Positions 39,520-49,100 of a DNA stretch of 64,000 nt are shown here, piece by piece (positions within the stretch are counted from its first letter, which is position 1; the number at the start of each line of letters is the position of its first letter). The notes under the pieces were generated by a model that did no database searches, was not told the origin of the DNA, and was given only the letters and a program-made list of their open reading frames with translations. A program made the position numbers and the translations under genes. Location of the stretch: assembly GCF_000718025.1 (NCBI RefSeq), contig NZ_JODS01000029.1:62001-126000 (forward strand), written 5' to 3'. This DNA is from Kitasatospora purpeofusca (GTDB lineage Bacteria > Actinomycetota > Actinomycetes > Streptomycetales > Streptomycetaceae).

Positions 39520-41697
39520 TCAGCGTCCGATGACACCGCTCACGGCACCGGAGTCGGTGCCCCAGACCTCTTCGTCCTCCGCCAGCCAGGTGGTGCGGCG
39601 GCGGTCCTTCTCGTTGCCGGCCCCGCCCGCGCCGCCGCCCATGCCGCCGCCCGGCGGCATCATCGGCGGCATCCCGCCGGAGGAGGTCGCGGTCCGCTGG
39701 CCGGTCAGGGCGGCCTGTTCCTGGGCCGCGGCGCGGGCGGCCCGCTCGGCCGCGACGCGCTCGGCGTTGGCCTGGTCGACCGCGGCCTTGGTGACGGACG
39801 GGTCGCCACCGGCGGCCAGCGCCCGGTTGCTGACGCCGCCGCCCATGCCCGCGATCATCGGGCCGCCGCCGAGGCCGAGCGAGCTCCCGCCGCCCGAGCC
39901 GCCGGCGCCGAGGCCCATCGTGTTGTAGGAGAAGCCGCCGGCGCCGAAGCTGTTGGGCGACAGCAGGTTGGGGCCGCTGTCGTCGCCCGCCGCGGAGTAG
40001 CGGTCGGCGAGCAGCTGCCGGTTCTGCGAGACGGTGTTGCCCTGGCCGTCGCGCAGGACGCCGTCCGGACCGATGGTGTAGCCCGGGCCGGCCACCATCG
40101 GGTTGCCGGCCGCGTCCAGGACGGGGTTGCCGCTCTCGTCGACGATCCGCCCGTCCTTGGTGATGACGGAGGTCGGGGGGACCACCACGGGCCGGTTCGA
40201 GCTGGAGCCTCCGGGGAGGAGGTAGTCGGGCAGCGGGCCGGAGTTGAGGTCGGGGAACGGATTGCCGATGAGGTTGGGGCCGCTGCCGGAGTTGCTTCCG
40301 GAGTTGCCCGAGCCGCCGTTGCCGAGGTTGAGGTTCGGCAGGTTGCCGCTGCCTCCGCCGAGGTTCAGGTTCGGGTTGTTGCTGCCGCTGTTGCCCCCGA
40401 TGTCACCGAGGTTGAGGTTCGGCTTGTTGCTTCCGCCTCCGCCGAGGTCCCCGGTGCCACCTCCGCCACCGCCGGCGCCCTTGATGTCCTTGATGTCGGG
40501 ACCGCCGCCGAGGTTCTTGGTGTCCGGACCCCCGCCGAGGTTCTTGGTGTCCGGCCCGCCGCCGATGTCCTTGATGTCGGGAGGGCCGTCCTTCGTCGGG
40601 TCCTTGTCCTTGGTCGGGTCGTCCGGCGACGGGGTCTTCGCATCGGGCATGATCAGCGGGAACGGCTTCAGGGGCGTGGCGGCGTTGGTGGCGTTGCCGT
40701 AGGCCGTGCCGATGGCGGTCAGCGCGTCGTCGGCCGCCTTGTCGAGGATCTTGACGACGTTGGCGACCCAGATCTCCCGGGCCCGCTTGTCGACCTTCTT
40801 CCAGAAGTCGACCGTACCGGGGTCGCCGAACGGCGCCCCGGTGAGGGTGAACTTCAGCTTGCTGAGCTGGTCAGCCCTGCCGTAGGCGTCACCGGTACCG
40901 TCACCCACATCCTGGCGGCTGTGCCAGGTCGGCGTCCGCTCGCTGGAGTCGATCTTCAGCGTCGCGCCCTTGACCCCCTCCATCAGTGCGGCGGTGACCG
41001 TGTTCGTCGGCCAGGCCAGGGGCGTGTTCCACCACTCCTGGAAACCCTTCCACAGCGCCGCGAGCTGTGTGTCGAGGATGCCCTTGACCGGCGTCAGGAA
41101 GGAACCGACGTCGGCCAGCCGGATCATCCGGTTGTCCGCGTCGATCTCGTTGCGGAACGCCAACAGCAGGGCCCGCAGGGCGTTCGCCGAGCTGCCCTGC
41201 CAGTCGCCGTCCTCCTCCCCGATCCCCTTCACCCAGTCCGTCCCGATCTTGGTGATCCAGCCGTCGAGGAAGTAGGTGAAGTCCCGGAGGTTGTTCGCCG
41301 CCTTGGTGAAGCCGGCCGGGTCGAGCCGGTCGTTCGCCTTCGTCGTGCCGTCGATGAAACGCTCCAGCGGCGCCCTGCTGGCCGTCCAGGCCGCGAACTT
41401 GGCACCCGCGCCGTCGAGGTTCGCGTAGTTCACATTGGTGCCGATGACATAACTGGCGTGCCACTCCTTGGTGGCGGCGCCCACGGTGTAGGTGAAGTAC
41501 CAGGCCACCCAGCTGTCGAGGGGGATGTCCTTGTAGCCCGCCTCCTCGATGCCCTGCCAACCGTTGTGGACCTCCACCTTGCGGACGTCGGTGTTGACCC
41601 ACGGCTTCTCGTCGTCGCGCACCGACTCACGGGTGGCCGGCTTCGCGTCGGCCGACGACCCGAGGAAGGTCAGCGCGTCCTCCCAGATGTGCCCCAT
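39520..41697 (-). CDS. AAWKG-like T7SS-associated protein
   Basis: 725 aa, GAGGGG before the ATG. Residues 1-~330 are helical, with GDWQGSSANALRALL resembling a WXG motif and AALWKGFQEWW. Residues ~350-480 are low-complexity Gly/Asn/Asp with repeated GGGPDTKNLGG and PNLNLG units. The C-terminal part is Gly/Ala-rich and ends with DRRRTTWLAEDEEVWGTD, a tail I know from actinobacterial PPE/EspB-like T7SS proteins. Predicted secreted or secretion-chaperone component. The name AAWKG follows the streptomycete family of this layout. Lies between the esx genes and the YbaB-like gene. Confidence 0.72.
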   Translation of the reverse strand: MGHIWEDALTFLGSSADAKPATRESVRDDEKPWVNTDVRKVEVHNGWQGIEEAGYKDIPLDSWVAWYFTYTVGAATKEWHASYVIGTNVNYANLDGAGAKFAAWTASRAPLERFIDGTTKANDRLDPAGFTKAANNLRDFTYFLDGWITKIGTDWVKGIGEEDGDWQGSSANALRALLLAFRNEIDADNRMIRLADVGSFLTPVKGILDTQLAALWKGFQEWWNTPLAWPTNTVTAALMEGVKGATLKIDSSERTPTWHSRQDVGDGTGDAYGRADQLSKLKFTLTGAPFGDPGTVDFWKKVDKRAREIWVANVVKILDKAADDALTAIGTAYGNATNAATPLKPFPLIMPDAKTPSPDDPTKDKDPTKDGPPDIKDIGGGPDTKNLGGGPDTKNLGGGPDIKDIKGAGGGGGGTGDLGGGGSNKPNLNLGDIGGNSGSNNPNLNLGGGSGNLPNLNLGNGGSGNSGSNSGSGPNLIGNPFPDLNSGPLPDYLLPGGSSSNRPVVVPPTSVITKDGRIVDESGNPVLDAAGNPMVAGPGYTIGPDGVLRDGQGNTVSQNRQLLADRYSAAGDDSGPNLLSPNSFGAGGFSYNTMGLGAGGSGGGSSLGLGGGPMIAGMGGGVSNRALAAGGDPSVTKAAVDQANAERVAAERAARAAAQEQAALTGQRTATSSGGMPPMMPPGGGMGGGAGGAGNEKDRRRTTWLAEDEEVWGTDSGAVSGVIGR

Positions 41698-41795
41698 GGC
41701 ATCCCCTCTCGCGGCCGAGCCCGACCGGACGTGTCGCGGGGCCGGCCCGTGCCCGGGCCGGCTCCGCCGTGGTGGCGGGGGATCCCCCGCCGGAT

Positions 41796-42188
41796 CTACT
41801 TACCGGGGTTCAGGGTCCGCCCGGCCAGCTTCATGAACTGCGCGTAGTCCAGGGACTCGTCCAGCGCGTTGTTGAGCCAGCGGTCGGCGAGCTGGAGGTC
41901 GATGACCAGGGTCCCGAACTGGTCGACGACGGCCTGCAGCAGCTTGGCGACCGAGTCGTCGTACGCCTTCAGCGTGGTGGCCAGCGTGCCCGGCGCGGTG
42001 AAGTTCCCCGAGTTGTTGCCGGTCAGGAACGGCGTGCTGCCGTCGGCGTAGGCCCTGAGCTCCCGCACCGGCTGCGACACCTTGACGTCGTCGAGGAACT
42101 TCTTGATGGCCGTCTCGGAGAAGTTCTTCAGGAAGTTGTCGGTGACCTTGACGGTTCCGCCGTCGCCCTTGTCCTCCTCGTCCGCCAT
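41796..42188 (-). CDS. Small Esx-operon helical protein
   Basis: 130 aa beginning with an acidic MADEEDKGDGG. Mostly alpha-helical (KVTDNFLKNFSETAIKKFLDDV; LVIDLQLADRWLNNALDESLDYAQF). A Gly/Asn turn (FLTGNNSGNF) lies where a WXG turn might be, but there is no tryptophan. It starts five bases after the preceding stop, so it is tightly co-transcribed with the two Esx-like genes. Probably a partner or adaptor for the Esx proteins. Confidence 0.72.
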   Translation of the reverse strand: MADEEDKGDGGTVKVTDNFLKNFSETAIKKFLDDVKVSQPVRELRAYADGSTPFLTGNNSGNFTAPGTLATTLKAYDDSVAKLLQAVVDQFGTLVIDLQLADRWLNNALDESLDYAQFMKLAGRTLNPGK

Positions 42189-42193
42189 GCCGG

Positions 42194-42502
42194 TCAGCCC
42201 TGGACGTGGTCGAAGTGCGTGCTGGCCCTCATGTCCGCGTCCCTGATGGCGGTGCGGATCTCGGTGAGCGCGTTGTGGGCGTTGACGATCTTGCCGCGCA
42301 TCGCCGCGTCCGCGTTCTCCAGCGTGGTCGCCAGGGTGCCGGCGGCCACCGAGAAGTCACCGATCAGCTCAACGTTGATCTTGCTGTTGAGGTAGGTCTT
42401 GAGCTCCTCCATCTGGCTGTGCATGGTCGCGGAATGCGCCTCCAGATCGTTGATCGCGGTGTCGACACCGGCGTAGTGGAGTGACATGTGGCCGTCGGTC
42501 AT
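42194..42502 (-). CDS. WXG100-superfamily-like protein 2
   Basis: 102 aa, the size of WXG100 proteins, with two long helices (VDTAINDLEAHSATMHSQMEELKTYL and a C-terminal LTEIRTAIRDADMRASTHF) separated by ELIGDFSVAAGTL. The W-x-G is absent (GDF in place). Likely forms a helical hairpin and heterodimerises with the neighbouring Esx protein at 42547-42900. Typical substrate/partner of EccC. Confidence 0.75.
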   Translation of the reverse strand: MTDGHMSLHYAGVDTAINDLEAHSATMHSQMEELKTYLNSKINVELIGDFSVAAGTLATTLENADAAMRGKIVNAHNALTEIRTAIRDADMRASTHFDHVQG

Positions 42503-42546
42503 GATGGTTCCCTTCGGGTCGAACGGTCGGTGCGGAGGTCAGTCGG

Positions 42547-42900
42547 TCACTTCGGCGGGTTCAGGACGCCCTCGATGTAGCCGGCACGGCCGGGGTCGCC
42601 GCCCAGGCTGTTGTTCGCGATCGTCTGGGTGTGGTCGCCGGTCGCGGCGAAGATCTGGCTGGTGTCGCCGAACTTGCCGTGGAAGGCGTCGTAGTCCCGG
42701 CTGACCGCCGCGTACTGCGTCAGCCAGTCGTTGATGTTGTTCTGGAAGGTGGTGCTGGCCGCGCCCTCGAAGCTGTCCCGGATGGCGGTGTTGATGTCCT
42801 CGATGTACATCGCGGTCTGCCTCATCGCCGCGTACTTCGCCTCGACCTGGGTCCTGATGTCGTTCAGGACCTGCTGACTGACCGTCGTCTGCTGCGCCAC
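42547..42900 (-). CDS. WXG100-like Esx protein 1
   Basis: 117 aa from GTG at 42900, with GGAGGAGG just upstream. Canonical Esx layout: N-terminal helix (VLNDIRTQVEAKYAAMRQTAMYIEDI), turn SFEGAASTTFQNNI aligned to WxGxAxxxF with the Trp replaced (SFEG), second helix with NDWLTQYAAVSRDY, and an extended tail. Type VII substrates of this kind travel as folded dimers and also gate EccC. First gene of the esx block after eccB, with its own 130-bp upstream region carrying inverted GTTCAC motifs. Confidence 0.82.
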   Translation of the reverse strand: MAQQTTVSQQVLNDIRTQVEAKYAAMRQTAMYIEDINTAIRDSFEGAASTTFQNNINDWLTQYAAVSRDYDAFHGKFGDTSQIFAATGDHTQTIANNSLGGDPGRAGYIEGVLNPPK

Positions 42901-42977
42901 GTACGTACCTCCTCCGGTGCCGCCGGCCGCTCCCGACCGGCGGGATTCGCCGCGGGCCGGTCGGACCGGCCCGTCAG

Positions 42978-43010
42978 GGTGAACGGGAGCACCCGGCCCG
43001 GCGGTTCACG
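42978..43010. promoter_or_regulatory. Inverted GTTCAC heptamers upstream of the esx block
   Basis: GGTGAAC (42978-42984; reads GTTCACC on the minus strand, toward the esx genes) and GGTTCAC (43003-43009) in opposite orientation. Both lie between the eccB stop and the esx1 start. A 6-bp hairpin (43009-43023) abuts the eccB stop and may be a weak terminator. The heptamer equals the core of a PHO repeat, but an 11-nt second unit is not evident. Confidence 0.4.
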
Positions 43011-43030
43011 TCGGCCGCCGACGCCTCGGC

Positions 43031-44491
43031 TCAGCGCGTGCAGCGCCCCTCGCCACCCGCCGCGGGCTGGACGATGCCGCCCGCCAGCGGCCCCGGGTCG
43101 AGGCTGGGACCGGTGGGCAGCAGGGACAGCACCCGCCCCGGCACCGCCGTCGGCGCGGCCTTCGGGTAACCGAGCCGCTCGGCCACCGCCGACGAGGCCA
43201 GCGGGTACTTCACGCCGGTGTCCGTGACCAGGTACAGGGTGCCGCCGAAGCCCGCCCCCGACACCGCCCGGACCAGCGCGCCGCCGCCGGGGCGCACCGC
43301 GATCCGGTCCGCCGGGGTGCAGCTGGGCAGCACCCCGGGCTGGAGCACCGGCGGCAGGCCGAGCACCGGCGAGGCGTCCAGCACCGCCACGTCCAGGTCC
43401 CCGCCGTCGGCGGCCGGCCGCAGCGCCGCGCACAGGGCCTGCTCGGCCCGGGGCGGCAGCAGCGCCGGGGGGCGGCCCGGCAGGCCCTCGGGGGCGAAGG
43501 CCGCCGCGGCGGAGGCGGGCGCGGTGTGCGCGACGAGGTCGGCCGCCCCGGCCGGGGCGGGTGCCACCTGGCCGTTGCCGTACGCCTCCTGCTGGGTCCG
43601 GGGTTCGCCCTGCAGCAGGGCGAACTGGGTGGCGGTGACGGCCACCAGGCCCTGTTCGGCCAGCACGTAGCGCTCCTCGCCGGTACCGGTGAACAGCTGC
43701 CCGACCTTGGTGGGACGGCCGGAGAGCACCGGGCCGTCCTTGCCCCGGCCCGGCACCTCCGGGGCCCGCAGCTCCGGACCGGCCGGGAACGCGGCCAGGA
43801 AGGAGGCGGTGACCGGGACGGGCACGGCGGCGGACCAGCCGAGCGCCCGGGCGGCGCCGCCCGCGGCGTCCACCGCGAACCGGCGGCCGTGCCAGAGCAG
43901 GTGCACGGCGCCGTCCGGACCGGTGACCAGGACGCCCTGCTCACCGGCCGGGCGGCCGGTCTGCCGGGTGCCGATCGCGACCGAGAGCTGCGGGGCGGCC
44001 TTGGCCGCCGCCGTCCCGGCGGTCGCGGTGCGCATCGTGCAGAGCAGCCAGTCGGCGCCGGCCGCGGCGGCCGGTGCGGGCAGGCCGTCCGGCGCACCGA
44101 CGATGCCGACCGGCGTGCCGCGCGGGGCGCCGTCCAGCGAACGGGCCGACACCTGGTCGACCTTCAGCTGGTCACCGGCGAGCAGCCGCGCGCTGGCCTC
44201 GTTGAGCACCGGGTGGAGCAGGCCGCCCGCGAAGACGTAGCGGGCGCCGGACTCCTTGACCACCACCAGGGTGCCGGGCTGCTTCCAGCCGGTCGCGCCA
44301 CCGGGTTTGATCAGGCCGTAGACGCCGGCCCCGGCACCGATCAGCAGCGCGACGGCCAGCCCGATCGCGGCGCCCCGGTTGGTCCGGCCCACGGGGGTGT
44401 CGGGGGCGTCCGGCTCGGCGCGCAGGACGCCGGCGGCGACCCGGCTCATCACGAACAGGTGGGCCTGCACCTGGTCCCGTCGGGACTGCAT
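43031..44491 (-). CDS. eccB: ESX secretion membrane protein EccB
   Basis: 486 aa. Starts MQSRRDQVQAHLFVMSR, the typical EccB N-terminus, then one transmembrane helix at ~41-62 (GAAIGLAVALLIGAGAGVYGLI) and a large extracytoplasmic domain of repeated K/P-x-x-L...G-x-x-Y/F-V/L units (ARYVFAGGLLHPVLNEASARLL), with Cys at WLLCT and others suited to a disulfide. EccB is a core subunit of the inner-membrane type VII channel. AGGAGG precedes the ATG. Follows eccD after 76 bp, same strand. Confidence 0.93.
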   Translation of the reverse strand: MQSRRDQVQAHLFVMSRVAAGVLRAEPDAPDTPVGRTNRGAAIGLAVALLIGAGAGVYGLIKPGGATGWKQPGTLVVVKESGARYVFAGGLLHPVLNEASARLLAGDQLKVDQVSARSLDGAPRGTPVGIVGAPDGLPAPAAAAGADWLLCTMRTATAGTAAAKAAPQLSVAIGTRQTGRPAGEQGVLVTGPDGAVHLLWHGRRFAVDAAGGAARALGWSAAVPVPVTASFLAAFPAGPELRAPEVPGRGKDGPVLSGRPTKVGQLFTGTGEERYVLAEQGLVAVTATQFALLQGEPRTQQEAYGNGQVAPAPAGAADLVAHTAPASAAAAFAPEGLPGRPPALLPPRAEQALCAALRPAADGGDLDVAVLDASPVLGLPPVLQPGVLPSCTPADRIAVRPGGGALVRAVSGAGFGGTLYLVTDTGVKYPLASSAVAERLGYPKAAPTAVPGRVLSLLPTGPSLDPGPLAGGIVQPAAGGEGRCTR

Positions 44492-44567
44492 GCGGTGGTC
44501 CTCCTCGGTGCGGCGGCTGTGGCGTACGGGCGGGTGGTCGGCGGCGGGCGGGTGCGGCGTGGGCGGG

Positions 44568-45941
44568 TCAGCCCGCCAGGCCGCGCATCGCCCCGTAGAA
44601 GCCGAACACCTGGAGCGCGAGCGGCAGCAGGGCGAGCGCCGCGAGCGAGTGCAGCAGGTCCCCGGCCCGGCCCCAGTAGGGCAGCAGCCGGCGGCCCGGC
44701 ACCGTCCACGCCGTCGCGCACAGACCGGTCGCGACGAGCAGCAGCACGACGAACACGACCAGACGCGCGACCGGCGCCGCGTCCCAGCCCGTGCGGGCGG
44801 CCAGCAGCCCGAGGCCCAGCGCGCCCGGCAGCAGCAGGGCGAGCCGCTGGCGCAGCCCGCCGATGTCGCGGGCGTGCAGCAGGAGCAGCACCGCCAGGTC
44901 GGCCGCCATCGCCGTCGGGCCCCAGCCGCCGTCCCGGGCCAGCGCCAGCACCGAGACCGTGGCCGCGCACACGGTGCCGACCGCGACGAAGAACCCGGCC
45001 AGGTAGCTGTCCGCGACCAGGCTGCGGGCGAGCACGTCCTCGGCCGGGAACGGCTCGATCTCCTCCTGGAGTTCGTCGGCGTTGCGGGGCAGCGCGGGCA
45101 GCCTCAGCCCGCCCAGCTTGAACGCCAGCCCGGGGACGAACGCGCCGAACAGCACGGCGACGGCGGCGAGCGCCGAGGCGATGTGGGTGGTGGGCGCGCC
45201 GGACACGGCGAGCGCCCCGGCGGCGAGCGCGAGCGAGGCCGCCACCAGCAGTCCGGCGAAGAACGGCCCGGACCGGACCAGCGCCAGCGCCAGCACGGTG
45301 GCGCCGACCGCCGCCGAACCGCCCGCCAGCAGCCGGGCCGGGCCGGTGACACCGGGCACCAGGGCGGCGGCCGCCGCGGCGTGGGCGATCCCGGCGGCGG
45401 CCAGCGCCGTACCGGCCGCGGAGTCGCCGATCAGCCGGGTCGCCGCCGCGCCCCCGGCCAGCAGCAGCAGCGCCACCACCGCGGCGGCGGCGCAGCGGGG
45501 CGCCTCCGGGCCGGGCAGGGCCAGCAGCAGCAGCCCGCCGGCCAGGGTGACCAGGGCGAGCACGAGCGCGAGCCGGCGGGTGACGGCGGGCCGCCAGGAG
45601 TCGCCGCGGGCGGCGGTGCCGGTGCGGACGCCGTCCACCAGGTCGTCGAAGTGCACCTCGGGCAGCGCGTCCTGGCCCGGGCGCAGGAAGAGCTCCTCGC
45701 CGTCGGCGAGTCCGAGCTCCTCCAGGGTGCGCTCCTCGTCGAGGGGCGCGCCGCCGAGGCGCTGGAGGATCCAGCCGGAGTGCTCGGTGCCGCTCTCCGT
45801 GACGTCGGTACCGGCGTAGCCGAGCACCGCCGGCAGCAGGTCGGCGAGGACAACGTCGCCGGGGAGGGCGAGTTCGAAGGCGGTCCCGGGGGCGCGGAAC
45901 CTCAGCCGGACCAGCCCCGTCGCCACCGTGCTGCTGCTCAC
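44568..45941 (-). CDS. eccD: ESX secretion channel protein EccD
   Basis: 457 aa from GTG at 45941 (GGGAGGA eight bases upstream); an ATG 15 codons earlier lacks a site. An N-terminal ubiquitin-like domain (residues ~8-85: VRLRFRAPGTAFELALPGDVVLADLLPAV) is followed by about eleven hydrophobic helices rich in Ala/Leu/Val. The first cytoplasmic linker contains RPAVTRRLAL. EccD forms the membrane vestibule of the ESX pore. First gene of the leftward unit, divergent from eccC. Confidence 0.92.
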   Translation of the reverse strand: MSSSTVATGLVRLRFRAPGTAFELALPGDVVLADLLPAVLGYAGTDVTESGTEHSGWILQRLGGAPLDEERTLEELGLADGEELFLRPGQDALPEVHFDDLVDGVRTGTAARGDSWRPAVTRRLALVLALVTLAGGLLLLALPGPEAPRCAAAAVVALLLLAGGAAATRLIGDSAAGTALAAAGIAHAAAAAALVPGVTGPARLLAGGSAAVGATVLALALVRSGPFFAGLLVAASLALAAGALAVSGAPTTHIASALAAVAVLFGAFVPGLAFKLGGLRLPALPRNADELQEEIEPFPAEDVLARSLVADSYLAGFFVAVGTVCAATVSVLALARDGGWGPTAMAADLAVLLLLHARDIGGLRQRLALLLPGALGLGLLAARTGWDAAPVARLVVFVVLLLVATGLCATAWTVPGRRLLPYWGRAGDLLHSLAALALLPLALQVFGFYGAMRGLAG

Positions 45942-46189
45942 CTGTCGCGTCCTCCCGTGGAACCTGCCTGCCCGCTCTCCCGTCACAGGTACGGACGGCG
46001 GTGGCCGGACGGTTCACCGGGCAGGTCACGGCGCCCGCCCGGTGGACCCCCGGCCCGGCGGGCGCGGTGAACCGGCGGGGCCCCGCGGGCCGTAGGCCCG
46101 AGTGCGGCGTGGTCCGCGGGCGGCACGGCCCGGGCCGCCGGACCCCCCGTCACCGGCGGCGCCCCGGGCGCCGCGAGAGGAGAGCCCCG
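45942..46189. promoter_or_regulatory. Divergent eccD/eccC promoter region with GTTCACC motifs
   Basis: 248 bp without a gene. GTTCACC occurs on the plus strand at 46012-46018, co-oriented with eccC, and on the minus strand at 46066-46072, co-oriented with eccD. The first is followed 12 nt later by GGTCACG, close to but not exactly the 11-nt PHO repeat. No clear -10/-35 pair stands out in the GC-rich sequence. Confidence 0.45.
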
Positions 46190-49100
46190 TTGAGCGTGGT
46201 CCTGGTCGATCGTCCGCCCCGGCGCCCCGGACCGGCGATGCCGGACGGCGAGCTCCAGTTGCAGGAGCCGCCGGTCCTTCCGGAGCAGCAGAGCGGCATG
46301 TCCAACATGATCGCCATGGCGCCGATGGCGCTCAGCTCGCTCTCGATGGTGATGATCTTCCTCAACCCGCAGTCCAGCGGCGGGCCGCTCACCTACGTGG
46401 CGATGGGCATGATGGGCCTGTCCGCCGTCGGCATGCTGGTGACCCAGCTGATCCGCGGCGCCAGCGACCGCAAGCGCCAGCTGCGTGGCGAGCGCCGGGA
46501 CTACCTGCGCTACCTCTCCCAGGTGCGCCGCCAGGTCCGCCGCCACATCGTCAACCAGCGCCTCGCCCTGGCCTGGCGCCACCCCGACCCGGCCGCGCTC
46601 ACCTCCCTGGTGCGCACCTCGCGGCTGTGGGAGCGGCGCGCCGCCCACCCCGACTTCGGCGATGTGCGGATCGCCACCGGCTCCCAGCGGCTGGCGGTCA
46701 AGCTCGCCCCGCTGGCCACCCAGCCGGTGGAGGACCTCGAACCGCTCTGCGCGCACGCGCTGCGCCGCTTCATCCACGCCTACGGCTCGATCGCCGACCA
46801 GCCGATCGCCGTCCACGTGCGCGGCTACGCCCATGTCCTGCTGCGCTGCGAGCACCCGGCGCCGGAACCGGAGACCGACCCGGACGAGGGCGAGGAGCTC
46901 GTCCTCCCCGCGCCGGCCGGCACGGAGCCCGGCGAGGCCGCCGACCCCGGGCCGGCCCGCGCGCTGGCCCGGGCGATGATCGCCCAGCTCGCGTTCTTCC
47001 ACGCCCCGGACGAACTGCGGGTCGCGGCCGCCGTCTCCCCCGCGCTGCGCGCGGAGTGGGCCTGGCTGAAGTGGCTGCCGCACTCCCTGCACCCCACCGA
47101 GACGGACGGCGCCGGGCCGGTGCGCCTGGTCGCCGACTCGCTGCTGGAGCTGGAGCAGCTGCTCGGACCGGAGTTCGCCGACCGGCCGCCGTTCGAGCCG
47201 GAGACCCAGCCCGGCCGGGACGAGCCGTTCACCCTGATCGTCCTGGACGGCGTGAAGCTGCCCAGCGGCAGCCGCGCCCTGCTGGCCGGCTACCGCAACG
47301 CCGTGCTGCTGGACGTCTCCGGGGCGGTGGAGTGGAAGCACGCGCCGTTCCGGATGCGGCTGCGGATCACCGGCGACCGGCTGGACCTCGTCACCGCCGA
47401 CCGCAACCGGCGCGACGAGGTCACCGCGCTCGGCCGCCCGGACGCCCTCGGCGCCGCCGCCGCCCGCCGCTACGCCACCACGATCTCCCCGTACCGGCTG
47501 GGCGACGCGATGGACGTCTCCGAGCCGCTCAGCACCGACTTCGACCTCACCTCGCTGCTGGGCGTCAACGACCTGTACCAGCACGACATCGCCCGCAGCT
47601 GGGCGGAGCGCCCGCGCGGCAAGCGCCTGCGGGTGCCGATCGGCGTCGGCGCGGACGGCAAGCCGGTGGAGCTCGACATCAAGGAGTCCGCGCAGGGCGG
47701 GATGGGCCCGCACGGCATGCTGATCGGCGCCACCGGCTCCGGCAAGTCGGAGCTGCTGCGCACCCTGGTGCTGGCCCTCGCACTCACCCACTCCTCCGAG
47801 ACGCTCAACTTCGTCCTGGTCGACTTCAAGGGCGGCGCGACCTTCCTCGGCCTGGACCAGCTGCCGCACACCTCGGCGGTGATCACCAACCTGGCCGACG
47901 AGGCCGCCCTGGTCGACCGGATGCGCGACGCCCTGCACGGCGAGATGAACCGCCGCCAGGAGCTGCTCCGCTCGGCCGGCAACTACAGCTCGCTGCTGGA
48001 CTACGAGACCGCGCGGGCCGCCGGCACCCAGCTCGACCCGCTGCCGACGCTCTTCGTCGTGGTCGACGAGTTCAGCGAACTGCTCTCCGCGCACCGCGAC
48101 TTCATGGACCTGTTCATCATGATCGGCCGGCTCGGCCGCTCCCTCGGCGTCCATCTGCTGCTCGCCTCGCAGCGGCTCGACGAGGGCCGGATGCACGCGC
48201 TGGAGTCCCACCTGTCCTACCGGGTCGGCCTGCGCACCTTCTCCGCCATGGAGAGCCGCGGCGTGCTCGGCGTGCCCGACGCCTACCAGCTGCCCTCCCA
48301 GCCCGGCAACGGCATCCTGCGCAGCGACATCGCGACCCTCACCCGGTTCAAGGCCGCGTACGTCTCCGGGCCCTACCGCCGCCGGCGCGGCGCCGTCCAG
48401 CAGGCCGCCGTGGCCGGCCAGATCGTGGCCTACGGCACCGAGTACGTCGCCCCGCGCGACCCCGACCCCGAGGTGCTCGCCGCCGAGGAGGCCCGGGAGG
48501 CGGCCGAGGAGGACGCCCCGAACCTGCTGGACCTGGCGGCCGCGCGGATGCTCGACGCCGGCCCGCCCGCCCACCAGGTCTGGCTGCCGCCGCTGGACAC
48601 CCCGCCCACCCTGGACGAGCTGCTGCCGCCGCTCACCCCCAGCACCCGGCACGGACTGGCCCCCGACGGCCGCCCCGCAGTCGGCACCCTGACCGTGCCG
48701 GTGGGCGTGGTGGACCGCCCGTTCCAGCAGATGCGCGAGCTGCTCACCGCCGACCTGTCGGCCGCCGGCGGGCACGTCGGCGTCGCCGGCGGCCCGCAGA
48801 GCGGCAAGAGCACCCTGCTGCGCACCCTGATCGCCGGACTGGCGCTCACCCACACCCCGCAGGAGGTCCAGTTCTACTGCCTGGACTTCGGCGGCGGCAC
48901 GCTCTCCTCGCTCCGCGGCCTGCCGCACGTCGGCGGCGTCACCGGGCGCCACGACCCGGAGCGGGTCGGCCGCACCGTCGCCGAGGTCAACGCCGTCATC
49001 GCGCGCCGGGAACTGCGCTTCGCCCAGCTGGGCGTCGACTCCATGGCGACCTTCCGCCGCCGCCGGGCCGCCGGCGACCCGGAGCTCGCCGACGACCGGC

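Noticed and set aside
46001..46189. Upstream extension of eccC to an ATG at 46001
   Set aside because: It reads Arg/Gly-rich, lacks a ribosome site and precedes the conserved EccC start. The TTG at 46190 has AGAGGAGA and the family N-terminus.
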